Part shown: in pieces, positions 16,336 through 24,780 of the stretch
Numbering within the stretch: position 1 is the stretch's first letter
How the letters are laid out: the number at the start of each line of letters is the position of its first letter
Assembly: GCA_949299545.1 (NCBI GenBank)
Contig: CASGAM010000037.1
Location: 107,453-171,452, forward strand
DNA length: 64,000 bases
Direction: 5' to 3'
Source: an uncultured Prevotellaceae bacterium
GTDB lineage: Bacteria; Bacteroidota; Bacteroidia; Bacteroidales; Bacteroidaceae
Notes under the pieces: generated by a model
The model's database searches: none
What the model was told of the DNA's origin: nothing
The model's input: the letters and a program-made list of their open reading frames with translations, nothing else
Made by a program: the position numbers and the translations under genes

Positions 16336-17331
16336 ATGAAGAAAAAACTCATTCTTACCTGTGTACTTATTGTAATACCATTTTTAACCCAAGCTCAAAC
16401 GGTACAACCGGCTCAACAGGGGGAAGGAAAATTCATCCTCACAACATTTGGCAATCTTTACACCGGCTTTGGCCATAATAACGACGACCGAGGCATCGAG
16501 ATTGAACGTGCATATTTAGGCTACCAATATAAATTTTCCAACGGCATTGAATTAAAAACAGTTGCAGACTTCGGCCAGTCCAAAAACGTAAGCGACATGC
16601 AACGCATAGGCTTTCTTAAAAATGCCTACATCGGCTGGTCTAAAAACGGTTGGAAAATCTACGGCGGCTTGATTACCACCACCCAGTTCAAGACACAAGA
16701 GGATTTTTGGGGCAAACGTTACATCATGAAATCTTTTCAAGATGAATATAAAATGGGCAGCAGCGCAGATGCCGGCATCAGCGTGACCTATAAGTTTAAC
16801 GACCGCATCTCGGCCGATGCCATCGTTGCCAACGGGGAAGGCTACAAAAAAATACAGTTTGGAAAAGGCTTGCTTTACGGTTTAGGCGTGACCTTAAGTC
16901 CCATTGAAGGCTTGACAATCAGAGCATACGGCTCATACAACGAAAAAGCAGATTCCGATAACACTCCAGGCGAAAAAGGAATCACGAACCTGGCCGGTTT
17001 TGCCGGCTACAAACACAAAGTTTTCAGCATCGGAGCCGAATATAACTTCCAGATGCATAGCGACAACGTGGAAGACAATAATAAATATGGTACATCCGTC
17101 TACGCCACTATTCCTGCTGGTAAGAAAGTAAACTTGTTCGGACGGTGGGATTACCTGTCATCCAACAACGGATGGAACGCCGCCAACGACGGCATGGCCG
17201 GTGTGGCCGGCGTAGAAATCATCGCTTGCAAACAACTGAAGTTATCTCCCACGTTCCGTATATGGTCGCCCGACAACAAAAACAGCAAAAAGGACATTTA
17301 TGCACTTATCAACGCATCTTTCTCACTGTAG
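16336..17331 (+). CDS. Outer-membrane porin, probably phosphate/anion-selective
   Basis: A 331-residue outer-membrane beta-barrel. The N-terminus MKKKLILTCVLIVIPFLTQA is a cleavable signal peptide ending in AQA/AQT. The mature chain shows alternating amphipathic strands rich in Tyr, Gly and Asn (IEIERAYLGYQYKFSNGIEL, AYIGWSKNGWKIYGGLI) and ends in the aromatic strand ALINASFSL, a typical barrel C-terminus. It resembles the phosphate-selective porin (OprP/OprO) class loosely. The function is inferred mainly from its position 110 nt before pstS. A general porin remains possible. Confidence 0.8.
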   Translation: MKKKLILTCVLIVIPFLTQAQTVQPAQQGEGKFILTTFGNLYTGFGHNNDDRGIEIERAYLGYQYKFSNGIELKTVADFGQSKNVSDMQRIGFLKNAYIGWSKNGWKIYGGLITTTQFKTQEDFWGKRYIMKSFQDEYKMGSSADAGISVTYKFNDRISADAIVANGEGYKKIQFGKGLLYGLGVTLSPIEGLTIRAYGSYNEKADSDNTPGEKGITNLAGFAGYKHKVFSIGAEYNFQMHSDNVEDNNKYGTSVYATIPAGKKVNLFGRWDYLSSNNGWNAANDGMAGVAGVEIIACKQLKLSPTFRIWSPDNKNSKKDIYALINASFSL

Positions 17332-17441
17332 CAGTCATGAAGCACCGGCACGCCCGTAAAAGAGACATGGCAGCAGGCATGAATACAGATGATTAATCCG
17401 AAACAACATACTTTACAAATACATCATTAAAATTGAATCTT

Positions 17442-18512
17442 ATGAAAAAGTTTTTTAAGCCTATCATGGCAGGTTTGATAACCTTGGCCGTAGCATCATG
17501 CGGCGGAAACAAAAGTGGAGACAATGGCAACCAGCGCGCAGCAGTCGATTTAAGCGGCGCCGGCGCTACATTCCCTCTTCCGTTCTACACCATGTCTTTT
17601 GAAGGCTATGGCAGCGAAAGCGGTGATAAAGTTTCTTACGGCGGCATCGGCAGCGGCGGCGGTGTAAGAAACCTGAAAGACCAGATTGTGGACTTCGCCG
17701 GCAGCGATGCCTTCCTCAGCGACGAGGAGATGAAAGAGATGGCACCGGTCGTACATATCCCGACCTGCATGGGAGCTGTCGTCATCGCATACAACCTTCC
17801 AGAAGCCAAACAGTTGAACCTGTCAGGCGACGTCATTGCCGATATCTTTGCCGGCAAAATCACCAAATGGAACGATGAACGCATCAAGGCTCTCAACCCC
17901 GGCGCCTCTCTTCCCGACAAAAGCCTCATCGCAGTATACCGTTCCGACGGTAGCGGTACAACATTCGTCTTTACCGACTACCTGAGCAAGGTCAGCGAAA
18001 ACTGGAAAAACACTTTCGGTGCCGGAAAAACCGTCGACTTCCCTGTAGGACAGGCAGCGAAAGGCAACCCGGGCGTTGCCGGCATCATCGCACAAACGCC
18101 CTATTCCATCGGTTACATCGGCTCTGAATATGCCTTCGCTCAGAAAATCCCATACGCAAGTGTTCAGAATGCCAACGGCGAGATGGTAACGCCCTCTACC
18201 GAAAGCATCTCGGCTGCCGCTTCAGGCGAAATGCCGCAGGACACCCGTTGTTCCATCACCAACTCAAACGCAAAAGGTGCCTACCCTATCAGCTGCTTCA
18301 CTTGGCTCATCATCTACAAGGAACAGCACTACGCCGACCGCAGCATGGAACAGGCACAAGCCACACTCGACCTGATGGAATATATGCTGAGCGACTCCAT
18401 CCAACAGACAACGGCCACCGTACACTATGCGCCCCTGCCGGCAAAAGCCGTCGAACTCAGCAAACAGAACCTGAAAACCGTGACCTACGACGGACAACCG
18501 GTTCTTAAATAA
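17442..18512 (+). CDS. pstS: Phosphate ABC transporter, phosphate-binding lipoprotein
   Basis: PstS captures phosphate in the periplasm for the PstCAB importer. From ATG 17442 the product has 356 residues; the TTG nine bases upstream is less likely. The signal MKKFFKPIMAGLITLAVASC ends in the lipobox VASC, with C20 lipidated. The phosphate-site sequence SGAGATFPLPFYT, SYGGIGSGGGVRNL, the FAGSDAFLSDEE segment, and YRSDGSGTTFVFTDYLSKV are all characteristic. It heads the block pstS-pstC-pstA-pstB. Confidence 0.97.
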   Translation: MKKFFKPIMAGLITLAVASCGGNKSGDNGNQRAAVDLSGAGATFPLPFYTMSFEGYGSESGDKVSYGGIGSGGGVRNLKDQIVDFAGSDAFLSDEEMKEMAPVVHIPTCMGAVVIAYNLPEAKQLNLSGDVIADIFAGKITKWNDERIKALNPGASLPDKSLIAVYRSDGSGTTFVFTDYLSKVSENWKNTFGAGKTVDFPVGQAAKGNPGVAGIIAQTPYSIGYIGSEYAFAQKIPYASVQNANGEMVTPSTESISAAASGEMPQDTRCSITNSNAKGAYPISCFTWLIIYKEQHYADRSMEQAQATLDLMEYMLSDSIQQTTATVHYAPLPAKAVELSKQNLKTVTYDGQPVLK

Positions 18513-18545
18513 AAACAGAGTGCAATATTCGTATCCGTTGACTAT

Positions 18546-19409
18546 ATGCAAGATAAAATTTTCAGAATTCTGCTCATATTGTCAGCAATCATTGTTCCAA
18601 TCATTGGCGGGGGAATCATCTTTTCCCTCACCATTGATTCCTCAGAAGCCTTCGGCCATTTCGGGTTCTGGCATTTCGTCTTCTCCGACGACTGGGTAAC
18701 CACTGCCGGGAAAGAAAGTTACGGTGCCCTGCCCTTCATCACCGGAACACTGCTCACCACGGCTCTTGCACTGCTCATGTGCATCCCCTTTTCGCTGCCG
18801 GTGGCATTATTTACGGGAGAATATTTCCGAGGAAAAAAGATTGCAACCATACTGAGCACCATCACCGACCTTTTGGCCGGTATCCCTTCCATCATCTACG
18901 GTCTTTGGGGATTCTATGCCCTGCGCCCCGTTTTCATGTACCTCAACCTTTCCCCCCACGGCTCCGGTATCCTGACAGCCGCATTCGTGCTGGCCATCAT
19001 GATTGTCCCCTACGCAGCTTCCCTCAGCTCCGAATTCATCAAGATGGTACCGGCCGAACTGAAAGAAGGTGCATACGGGTTAGGCGCCACCCGGGCTGAG
19101 GTCATCCGCCGTGTCATTTTCCCCACTGCCGGCTCGGGAATCTTCTCAGCCTACATTCTCGCCATCGGACGCGCGCTCGGCGAAACAATGACCGTCACGA
19201 TGCTCATCGGCAATACCAACCAAATGCCGGAAACATTGCGCACGACCGGCAACACCATGGCCAGCATCATCGCCAACCAGTTTGGCGAGGCCGACGGGCT
19301 GAAACTCTCCTCGCTCATTGCCATTGGGCTTTTGCTGTTCCTCATTACAGCCATCATCAACATGATCGGAAAAATACTCATCAAACGTGCCGGCACGTTC
19401 AAGAAATAG
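18546..19409 (+). CDS. pstC: Phosphate ABC transporter permease
   Basis: PstC is one of the two membrane channel subunits of the phosphate importer. The 287-residue protein has about six membrane helices and the EAA-type loop that contacts PstB: LKEGAYGLGATRAEVIRRVI followed by AIGRALGETM. IPSIIYGLWGF is another family signature. The start ATG 18546 lies 33 nt after pstS; it ends 6 nt before pstA. Confidence 0.96.
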   Translation: MQDKIFRILLILSAIIVPIIGGGIIFSLTIDSSEAFGHFGFWHFVFSDDWVTTAGKESYGALPFITGTLLTTALALLMCIPFSLPVALFTGEYFRGKKIATILSTITDLLAGIPSIIYGLWGFYALRPVFMYLNLSPHGSGILTAAFVLAIMIVPYAASLSSEFIKMVPAELKEGAYGLGATRAEVIRRVIFPTAGSGIFSAYILAIGRALGETMTVTMLIGNTNQMPETLRTTGNTMASIIANQFGEADGLKLSSLIAIGLLLFLITAIINMIGKILIKRAGTFKK

Positions 19410-19415
19410 CATAAG

Positions 19416-20288
19416 ATGGAAAAACAAGACAATAAACTCAAATTAAGGATTTTCAAGAACAACGCCCTCTATGTGGCCATCTGCGTCCTGTCGGGACTGA
19501 CAGCCATACCGTTAGTGGCCATTCTCGGCGAAGTGCTTGTAAAAGGCTGGGAACAGTTAGGCTGGTCGTTCATCACCGAAGCCACTCCCAATGCCTACAA
19601 AGCCATGATGGCCATGTCGAACGGGGAGCCCGTACCGGGCGGTATTGCCAACGGCATCGTCGGCACCTTTCTCATGCTGACGCTGGCTTCCATACTGGCC
19701 ATACCCATTGGCATACTGTGCGGCATCTGCCTCTCCGAGTACCGCGGCAACTGGTTCGCCACGACTGTCAGTTACCTGACCGACCTGCTCCAAGGCACCC
19801 CGTCCATCATCATCGGTATCATCACCTATATCTGGGTGGTCGTCCCCATGAAAGGTTATTCGGCTTTCGCCGGCAGCGTGGCACTTTTCATCATGATGCT
19901 GCCCCTCATCATCCGTTCGACGGAGGAAACCATGAAAATCCTGCCCGAAACGCTCAAGGAGGCCGGACTCGGACTCGGCGGCAGCTACTGGCGCGTGATG
20001 CTCAAAGTCATGCTGCCCGCGTCCTTCGGCAGTATCTTTACCGGTATCCTGCTCGCCATATCGCGAGTTGTCGGCGAAACGGCTCCGCTGATGTTCACGG
20101 CGCTCGGCGGCGCAGCCATCAGTTGGAACATGGCAAAGCCCATGTCCGCCGTCCCGCTGCTGATATGGGAGTTCTTCAACGACCCCAACCTGCAAAGCCT
20201 CATCTGGGGAGCATCACTCTTCCTGCTGACCTTTGTACTTTGTCTCAACCTATTAGCTAAACGAATCGCAAAAAAATGGAAAATATAA
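19416..20288 (+). CDS. pstA: Phosphate ABC transporter permease
   Basis: PstA partners PstC in the membrane. The 290-residue protein has about six helices, the motif QGTPSIIIGIITYIWVV and the cytoplasmic coupling loop LKEAGLGLGGSYWRVMLKVM, then SRVVGETAPLMFTALGG. Its last 13 nt overlap the start of pstB, which indicates translational coupling. GC content in this stretch is visibly higher than in the flanks but the genes look native. Confidence 0.96.
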   Translation: MEKQDNKLKLRIFKNNALYVAICVLSGLTAIPLVAILGEVLVKGWEQLGWSFITEATPNAYKAMMAMSNGEPVPGGIANGIVGTFLMLTLASILAIPIGILCGICLSEYRGNWFATTVSYLTDLLQGTPSIIIGIITYIWVVVPMKGYSAFAGSVALFIMMLPLIIRSTEETMKILPETLKEAGLGLGGSYWRVMLKVMLPASFGSIFTGILLAISRVVGETAPLMFTALGGAAISWNMAKPMSAVPLLIWEFFNDPNLQSLIWGASLFLLTFVLCLNLLAKRIAKKWKI

Positions 20289-21046
20289 TCGACCCTATTT
20301 TACAGATAAAAAATGTCAGCATCGCATACGACCAGCGTGTGACAGCCGTCAAGGACGTGTCAGCCGACGTACGCCGAAACAGCATCACGGCCATCATGGG
20401 ACCGTCGGGATGCGGAAAAAGCACCTTGTTGCGCGCCGTCAACCGCATGCACGAATTGTACAAAAACATCACTGTTACGGGAAAAATACTGCTTAACGAC
20501 GAGAATATACTCGAAATGCATCCCACGGAGGTACGCCGTAAAATAGGCATGGTGTTCCAGCGCCCCAACCCTTTCCCTACGATGAGCATTTACGACAATG
20601 TACTCGCAGGATACATCCTCAACGGCATCCGGCTCAATAAAAGCAAGAAAGACGAGATTGTGGAACGCAACCTGCGCAACGTGGCGCTTTGGGACGAAGT
20701 GAAGAACGTACTGACCAAACGGGGTACTTTCCTCTCAGGCGGACAGCAGCAACGCCTCTGCATCGCCCGTTCACTGGCCCTGCAGCCCGACATCCTGCTG
20801 CTCGACGAACCGACATCCGCCCTCGACCCGATTGCGACCAAACACATCGAGGAACTGCTGGTGCAACTGAAAAAAGAAGTGACCATCATGATTGTAACCC
20901 ACAACATGACACAGGCCAAACGAATATCTGACACGTCTATGTTCATGTTCCTCGGCGAACTGATAGAGTACGACAAGTCGCAGGTCATGTTCACCAACCC
21001 GCGCGACGAACGCACACGCGCATACCTGACCGGCAAAATGGGGTAA
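20276..21046 (+). CDS. pstB: Phosphate ABC transporter ATP-binding protein
   Basis: PstB is the ATPase of the phosphate importer. The 256-residue protein shows the Walker A box GPSGCGKST, the Q-loop in GMVFQRPNPFPTMSIYDNV, the signature LSGGQQQRLCIARSLA, Walker B ILLLDEPTSALDP and the switch VTHNMTQA. It overlaps the end of pstA. No phoU follows, although phoU usually ends this operon; instead a repeat array lies downstream. Confidence 0.97.
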   Translation: MENIIDPILQIKNVSIAYDQRVTAVKDVSADVRRNSITAIMGPSGCGKSTLLRAVNRMHELYKNITVTGKILLNDENILEMHPTEVRRKIGMVFQRPNPFPTMSIYDNVLAGYILNGIRLNKSKKDEIVERNLRNVALWDEVKNVLTKRGTFLSGGQQQRLCIARSLALQPDILLLDEPTSALDPIATKHIEELLVQLKKEVTIMIVTHNMTQAKRISDTSMFMFLGELIEYDKSQVMFTNPRDERTRAYLTGKMG

Positions 21047-21105
21047 ACGGAATAACTGACGGCTACTTTCGACGAAGCACCTTCTCCAACATCCCCCTTT
21101 ACAGT

Positions 21106-21219
21106 CCGCTTGCAGATTGTCATATTTTAGGACAAAAACTGCAAGCGGTCGCAACAAAAATTACAAGCGGTCGCAGCAAAATTTGCAAGCGGTCGCAGAA
21201 AAAATTGCAAGCGGTCGCT
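21106..21219 (+). repeat. Modular 22-nt repeat array, site 2 (four perfect cores)
   Basis: The core CAAGCGGTCGC occurs at 21142, 21164, 21186 and 21208, an exact 22-nt period. The 11-nt spacers are aacaaaaatta, agcaaaatttg and agaaaaaattg; the last core is followed by unrelated sequence. Before the array, CCGCTTGCAG at 21106-21115 is the reverse complement of CTGCAAGCGG at 21139-21148 and can form a 10-bp stem with the first unit. Confidence 0.9.
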
Positions 21220-21449
21220 GTAACGAACGCATAAGATTTCTCATAAATCCCCGTCAACTGACAACTGACGAGCGTCTCGGCAAAGCGTTCCAACCATGAG
21301 GCGTTTTGCCGTAACTTATTGTTTTACAATTCATTTTGTCTCCACATAAAAAAGAGGGAAACTCTTTATATGAATTTGCAGCATAAAGGGATTTAAAACA
21401 ATCGGCAAAATAAAAAAACGGGACAAGACGGTTTATCCCGATGCATCTC

Positions 21450-21480
21450 TTTGAAATATTCAAGGAAGAAAGTATCTTTG
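21450..21480 (+). promoter_or_regulatory. Promoter of the PIF1-like helicase gene
   Basis: TTTG at 21450-21453, 19 nt, then the perfect -7 box TATCTTTG at 21473-21480: one of the best matches to the Bacteroidota promoter in the window. Transcription should start near 21486. Confidence 0.75.
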
Positions 21481-21547
21481 ATTCTCAAAAGCCGGACACA
21501 GTATGCCACTGCCCGGCTCATCACGAATATCAATACCGTCGCAATAC

Positions 21548-23674
21548 ATGTCCGAACAACCAACAGACAACCAGAACCCCGAAACAGCCATGGCGCGGGA
21601 ACTCATTGAGCAAACCGGCGCCAACCTGTTCCTGACAGGAAAAGCCGGAACCGGAAAAACCACGTTCCTGAAACAAATCGTCAAGGAGTCGCCCAAACGA
21701 CTCATCGTGCTGGCGCCTACAGGCATTGCCGCCATCAATGCCGGCGGCATGACCATCCATTCATTCTTCCAGTTGCCATTCGCGCCGTTTGTCCCCGGCA
21801 CGTCTTACAACGGCGACGCCAAATACCGTTTTCACTTCGGACGCGAAAAACTAAACATCATACGCAGCATAGACCTGCTCATCATCGACGAGGTGAGCAT
21901 GGTGCGCGCCGACCTGCTCGACGCCATCGATGACGTGTTGCGCCGTTTCAGACGCCACGACCTGCCTTTCGGAGGCGTACAGCTGCTCCTCATCGGCGAC
22001 ATCCAACAACTGCCGCCGGTCATCGACAACGACACCTGGCAACTGCTCTCGCCCTATTACGACACACCCTATTTCTTCTCCTGCCGGGCTCTGAAAGAAG
22101 CTCCGTTCTGTACCATAGAACTCAAAAAAGTCTACCGGCAAAGCGATGCACAGTTCCTGAACCTGCTCAACCACCTGCGCGAAAACACGCTGGACAAAAC
22201 GATGCTCGCAGAACTCAACAAACGGCACATCCCCGGCTTCGACCCGCCACAAAGCGAAGGTTACATACGGCTCACCACGCACAATCATCAGGCGCAAGCC
22301 GTCAACCGCTCCAAACTCGACGCTTTGCCGGGCAAAACCTATAAATATAAAGCCGACGTGAAAGGCAACTTCCCCGAACTCTCTTATCCCACCGACTTTG
22401 AACTCGAACTGAAAGTGGGCGCACAAGTCATGTTCGTGAAAAACGACATTTCGGGCGAACACCGTTTCGTCAACGGAACCATCGGCGAAATAACAGCTCT
22501 CGATGACCATCATATAGAAGTGAGGACCGTCAACGGCAACCAACCGGTTAACGTAGAGCCCATGGAATGGGCCAACGCCAAATATGTCCTTGATGAAGAT
22601 TCAAAGGAGATTGTCGAACAGATTGACGGCACGTTCGTACAATTCCCGCTGAAAACGGCTTGGGCCATCACCATCCACAAAAGCCAGGGCCTGACGTTCG
22701 ACCGCGCCATCATCGATGCCTCTTTGGCCTTTGCACATGGACAGGCTTATGTAGCCCTGAGCCGTTGTCGCACGTTGCAGGGACTTGTACTCAGTGCGCC
22801 GCTACCGTCCTCGGCCGTCATCTGCGACACATGCGTGCAGCAATTCTCGGAAAACATCCACCACAACGCTCCGACGCCTGAACTATGCGCCCGGCTTCAG
22901 CGGCAGTATTTCCTCTCGCTGTTAAGCGACCTGTTCGATTTCCTTCCACTCGAACACCGGCTACGGCACGTGACTCGTCTCACAGACGAGTTCCTCTACC
23001 GTTTGTATCCGGAACTTCTGCAAGAATACAAAACTGAATCCGAACGGTTCAACACGGCCCTCACCCAGGTAGGAGAACGTTTTGCAAACCAATATCAAAG
23101 GATGGTGGCGGCAACCGACGACTATACTGCCGACCACGCTCTCCAAACACGCCTGAAACAGGCTGCCGGTTATTTCTCTGAGCAGCTTGAACCTTTGCGC
23201 GATCTGGTGGACCGTACCAATCCGGATGTCGACAACAAAGAAGTGAGAAAGAGGTTGCAGCAAGCCTTCGGCGATTTGTCGGAAGACATCCGGCGGCGCA
23301 TCGACCTCCTCCGCCATGTCGGCCTGAAGGGGTTTGACGTGCCCGGTTACTTGCGCGCCAAAGCCCTCCTTAACATCGAAACGCCTAAAACGAAGAAAAA
23401 GAAAGCCGTACCCGTTACGCCCCAAACGTCGCCAGACATCAGCGACCCTGAACTTTACACAAAACTTGTTAACTGGAGACGTGAGAAAGCCGCACAACTC
23501 AATCAACCGGCTTACACCATACTACAGCAGAAAGCCATCCTCGGCTTATGCCGGGAGACTCCCCACGACAAGAAAGACCTGCTGCAAGTTCCTTATATTG
23601 GAAAAGCCACCGTTGAAAAGTACGGAGACGAACTGCTTGCCATCATGATAACTAAAGGCAGCAAAAAACATTGA
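21548..23674 (+). CDS. PIF1-like DNA helicase with C-terminal HRDC domain
   Basis: A superfamily 1B helicase, acting 5' to 3' in characterised PIF1/RecD2 relatives. Motif I is GKAGTGKTTFLK. LAPTGIAAINAGG with TIHSFF is the PIF1-like Ia region, LLIIDEVSMVRADLLD is motif II, and LIGDIQQLPPV is motif III. The SF1 motif V-VI region is TIHKSQGLTFD with VALSRCRTL. Residues of the last 80 codons (LYTKLVNWRREKAAQLNQPA through LLQVPYIGKATVEKYG) form an HRDC domain, a nucleic-acid binding module of RecQ-type proteins. I prefer ATG 21548 (708 residues, MSEQPTDNQNPE) to ATG 21503, since the extra 15 residues look unconserved. The role is likely genome maintenance at difficult structures. Confidence 0.9.
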   Translation: MSEQPTDNQNPETAMARELIEQTGANLFLTGKAGTGKTTFLKQIVKESPKRLIVLAPTGIAAINAGGMTIHSFFQLPFAPFVPGTSYNGDAKYRFHFGREKLNIIRSIDLLIIDEVSMVRADLLDAIDDVLRRFRRHDLPFGGVQLLLIGDIQQLPPVIDNDTWQLLSPYYDTPYFFSCRALKEAPFCTIELKKVYRQSDAQFLNLLNHLRENTLDKTMLAELNKRHIPGFDPPQSEGYIRLTTHNHQAQAVNRSKLDALPGKTYKYKADVKGNFPELSYPTDFELELKVGAQVMFVKNDISGEHRFVNGTIGEITALDDHHIEVRTVNGNQPVNVEPMEWANAKYVLDEDSKEIVEQIDGTFVQFPLKTAWAITIHKSQGLTFDRAIIDASLAFAHGQAYVALSRCRTLQGLVLSAPLPSSAVICDTCVQQFSENIHHNAPTPELCARLQRQYFLSLLSDLFDFLPLEHRLRHVTRLTDEFLYRLYPELLQEYKTESERFNTALTQVGERFANQYQRMVAATDDYTADHALQTRLKQAAGYFSEQLEPLRDLVDRTNPDVDNKEVRKRLQQAFGDLSEDIRRRIDLLRHVGLKGFDVPGYLRAKALLNIETPKTKKKKAVPVTPQTSPDISDPELYTKLVNWRREKAAQLNQPAYTILQQKAILGLCRETPHDKKDLLQVPYIGKATVEKYGDELLAIMITKGSKKH

Positions 23675-23698
23675 ACCGAAGCATGTCAGGATCTGGCG

Positions 23699-24067
23699 TC
23701 ACTTCACGGAAACAATACTGTCGACCACATATACCTGCATGCCTCTCCACGGAAGGCTGCCCAAATACTCCTTGTAGTGCAATTCCACTTGTCTTCCGCC
23801 ACAACGCATCAGTGAATCGGCAACCTCGGGGTCAGTCACCGAAAACTCAAACTCATACGACTGGACTACAGCCCCTTTGTTTTTCGCGTTGTACCCAGCC
23901 TGTATGATCTTACCCTCGTAAGTCTTAAACATATAACCTTTGTATACCACAAAGTTCAACTCTCCGGCTTTCACACCTTCACCGAATACAAAATAAAACT
24001 TGAAATATACAAAAGCCGCCAAAGCCAGCACCACGACGGTACTCAATATCACCAAAAACTTCCTCAT
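23699..24067 (-). CDS. Small membrane-anchored protein conserved in Bacteroidales
   Basis: A 122-residue protein starting MRKFLVILSTVVVLALAAFV: one N-terminal membrane helix, then a small mostly beta domain outside the membrane (GEGVKAGELNFVVYKGYMFK, VQSYEFEFSVTDPEVADSLM, VELHYKEYLGSLPWRGMQVY). Proteins of this type are sometimes labelled 6-phosphogluconate dehydrogenase in databases, but nothing in the sequence supports that. I chose ATG 24067 because it starts the helix and sits about 20 nt below a good -7 box. It converges with the helicase gene, 24 nt apart. Function unknown. Confidence 0.8.
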   Translation of the reverse strand: MRKFLVILSTVVVLALAAFVYFKFYFVFGEGVKAGELNFVVYKGYMFKTYEGKIIQAGYNAKNKGAVVQSYEFEFSVTDPEVADSLMRCGGRQVELHYKEYLGSLPWRGMQVYVVDSIVSVK

Positions 24068-24092
24068 AAATTTAGCATTAATATTCCGGCTG

Positions 24093-24100
24093 CAAAGATA
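24093..24100 (-). promoter_or_regulatory. -7 box for the 122-residue membrane protein
   Basis: On the minus strand TATCTTTG, a perfect -7 box, with implied transcription start near 24087 and a leader of about 20 nt. It supports the start codon at 24067. Confidence 0.55.
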
Positions 24101-24242
24101 AAGGATATTTCTAACACCACACCATAACTGTCGTAAAAAGAAAACTTGTTTCCACAAGCCGATGCAAAGGTTCATGCTTTTGTCGGGAGAAATATTTTAT
24201 GCTCTTGTCAGTCCCTGCCTGCGAATAAATGTCAGTCCTGTT

Positions 24243-24443
24243 CTACAAACGGGCGGAAAGCAACTTTTTGAAACAATCTACCCGGCGGCGGATTTCTTCT
24301 TCGTCAGTCAATTGCTCAATTTCCGACAAATAGGCCTTGAAGGCTTCCACGGCTTTCATTCTGCCCATTGACTTTCCGGCCTGCAAACCACTGTGATAAG
24401 GCGTATGCGGCAAAAGACTTCTGTTAAAGTTTCCATCACTCAT
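24243..24443 (-). CDS. Small conserved hypothetical protein
   Basis: A 66-residue protein, MSDGNFNRSLLPHTPYHSGL and onward, ending KKLLSARL. The first half is polar and loop-like (SGLQAGKSMGRMKAVEAF); the second half is a charged helix (LSEIEQLTDEEEIRRRVDCF). I recognise similar short proteins from Bacteroidales genomes but know no function. There is no signal or membrane segment. It is monocistronic with its own promoter-like sequence upstream at 24517-24549. Confidence 0.75.
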   Translation of the reverse strand: MSDGNFNRSLLPHTPYHSGLQAGKSMGRMKAVEAFKAYLSEIEQLTDEEEIRRRVDCFKKLLSARL

Positions 24444-24516
24444 CGTTGCTGTATAATTTAATAATTTATAGTATGCGGCTCGACAAAAAGCCTATTCCGG
24501 TCGCACAAAACGCTCA

Positions 24517-24549
24517 CAAAGTTAAATAAAAAACAAAGTCCGTCACAAG
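24517..24549 (-). promoter_or_regulatory. Promoter of the 66-residue protein gene
   Basis: Minus strand: CTTG (24546-24549), 21 nt, then TAACTTTG (24517-24524), a good Bacteroidota promoter. Confidence 0.55.
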
Positions 24550-24642
24550 AATAATCCCCTTTTTCACCAAACAGAATAATCAAGACTAAACACTTTTACG
24601 ATACAAATATCCTTATAAGCACATCACTATATCATCGTTTTT

Positions 24643-24675
24643 ATTGGATTATTCAGCCTATTATTGGTATCTTTG
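24643..24675 (+). promoter_or_regulatory. Promoter of trkH
   Basis: ATTG at 24643-24646, 21 nt, then the perfect -7 box TATCTTTG at 24668-24675. The start near 24681 leaves a leader of about 100 nt before the trkH ATG at 24781. Confidence 0.65.
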
Positions 24676-24780
24676 TGCCTGATGCCCGTGAAGCGAAGTT
24701 GCCTACACAGGCAAAAAACCGGCAAGTCTTCGGACATTACCAGTCTGAGAACAGACTTCAATATAAACAAAAAACATTCA

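Larger units (their letters stand above)
21047..21547. other. Intergenic region pstB-helicase: repeat array and promoter
   Basis: Of these about 500 nt, 21104-21219 holds an inverted half-copy plus a four-unit repeat array. The stretch 21230-21440 shows only weak short hairpins and no coding sequence I trust. The helicase promoter is at 21450-21480. No phoU or other gene is seen. Confidence 0.5.
24444..24780. other. Divergent control region of the small gene and trkH
   Basis: The 337-nt gap holds back-to-back promoters: minus-strand at 24517-24549 and plus-strand at 24643-24675. After the second comes a trkH leader of about 100 nt with small hairpins at 24699-24714 and 24742-24757. No gene is seen. 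Confidence 0.5.

Noticed and set aside
19557-20195. Long minus-strand frame opposite pstA
   Set aside because: Rich in Gly, His, Asp and Arg, overlapping the well-supported pstA; a high-GC shadow frame.
21142-21219. CRISPR array
   Set aside because: Repeats are only 11 nt, the 11-nt spacers are nearly identical to one another, and there is no cas gene or leader in the window.
24664-24780. N-terminal extension of TrkH
   Set aside because: It overlaps the promoter -7 box and gives a polar, non-conserved stretch before the first membrane helix.
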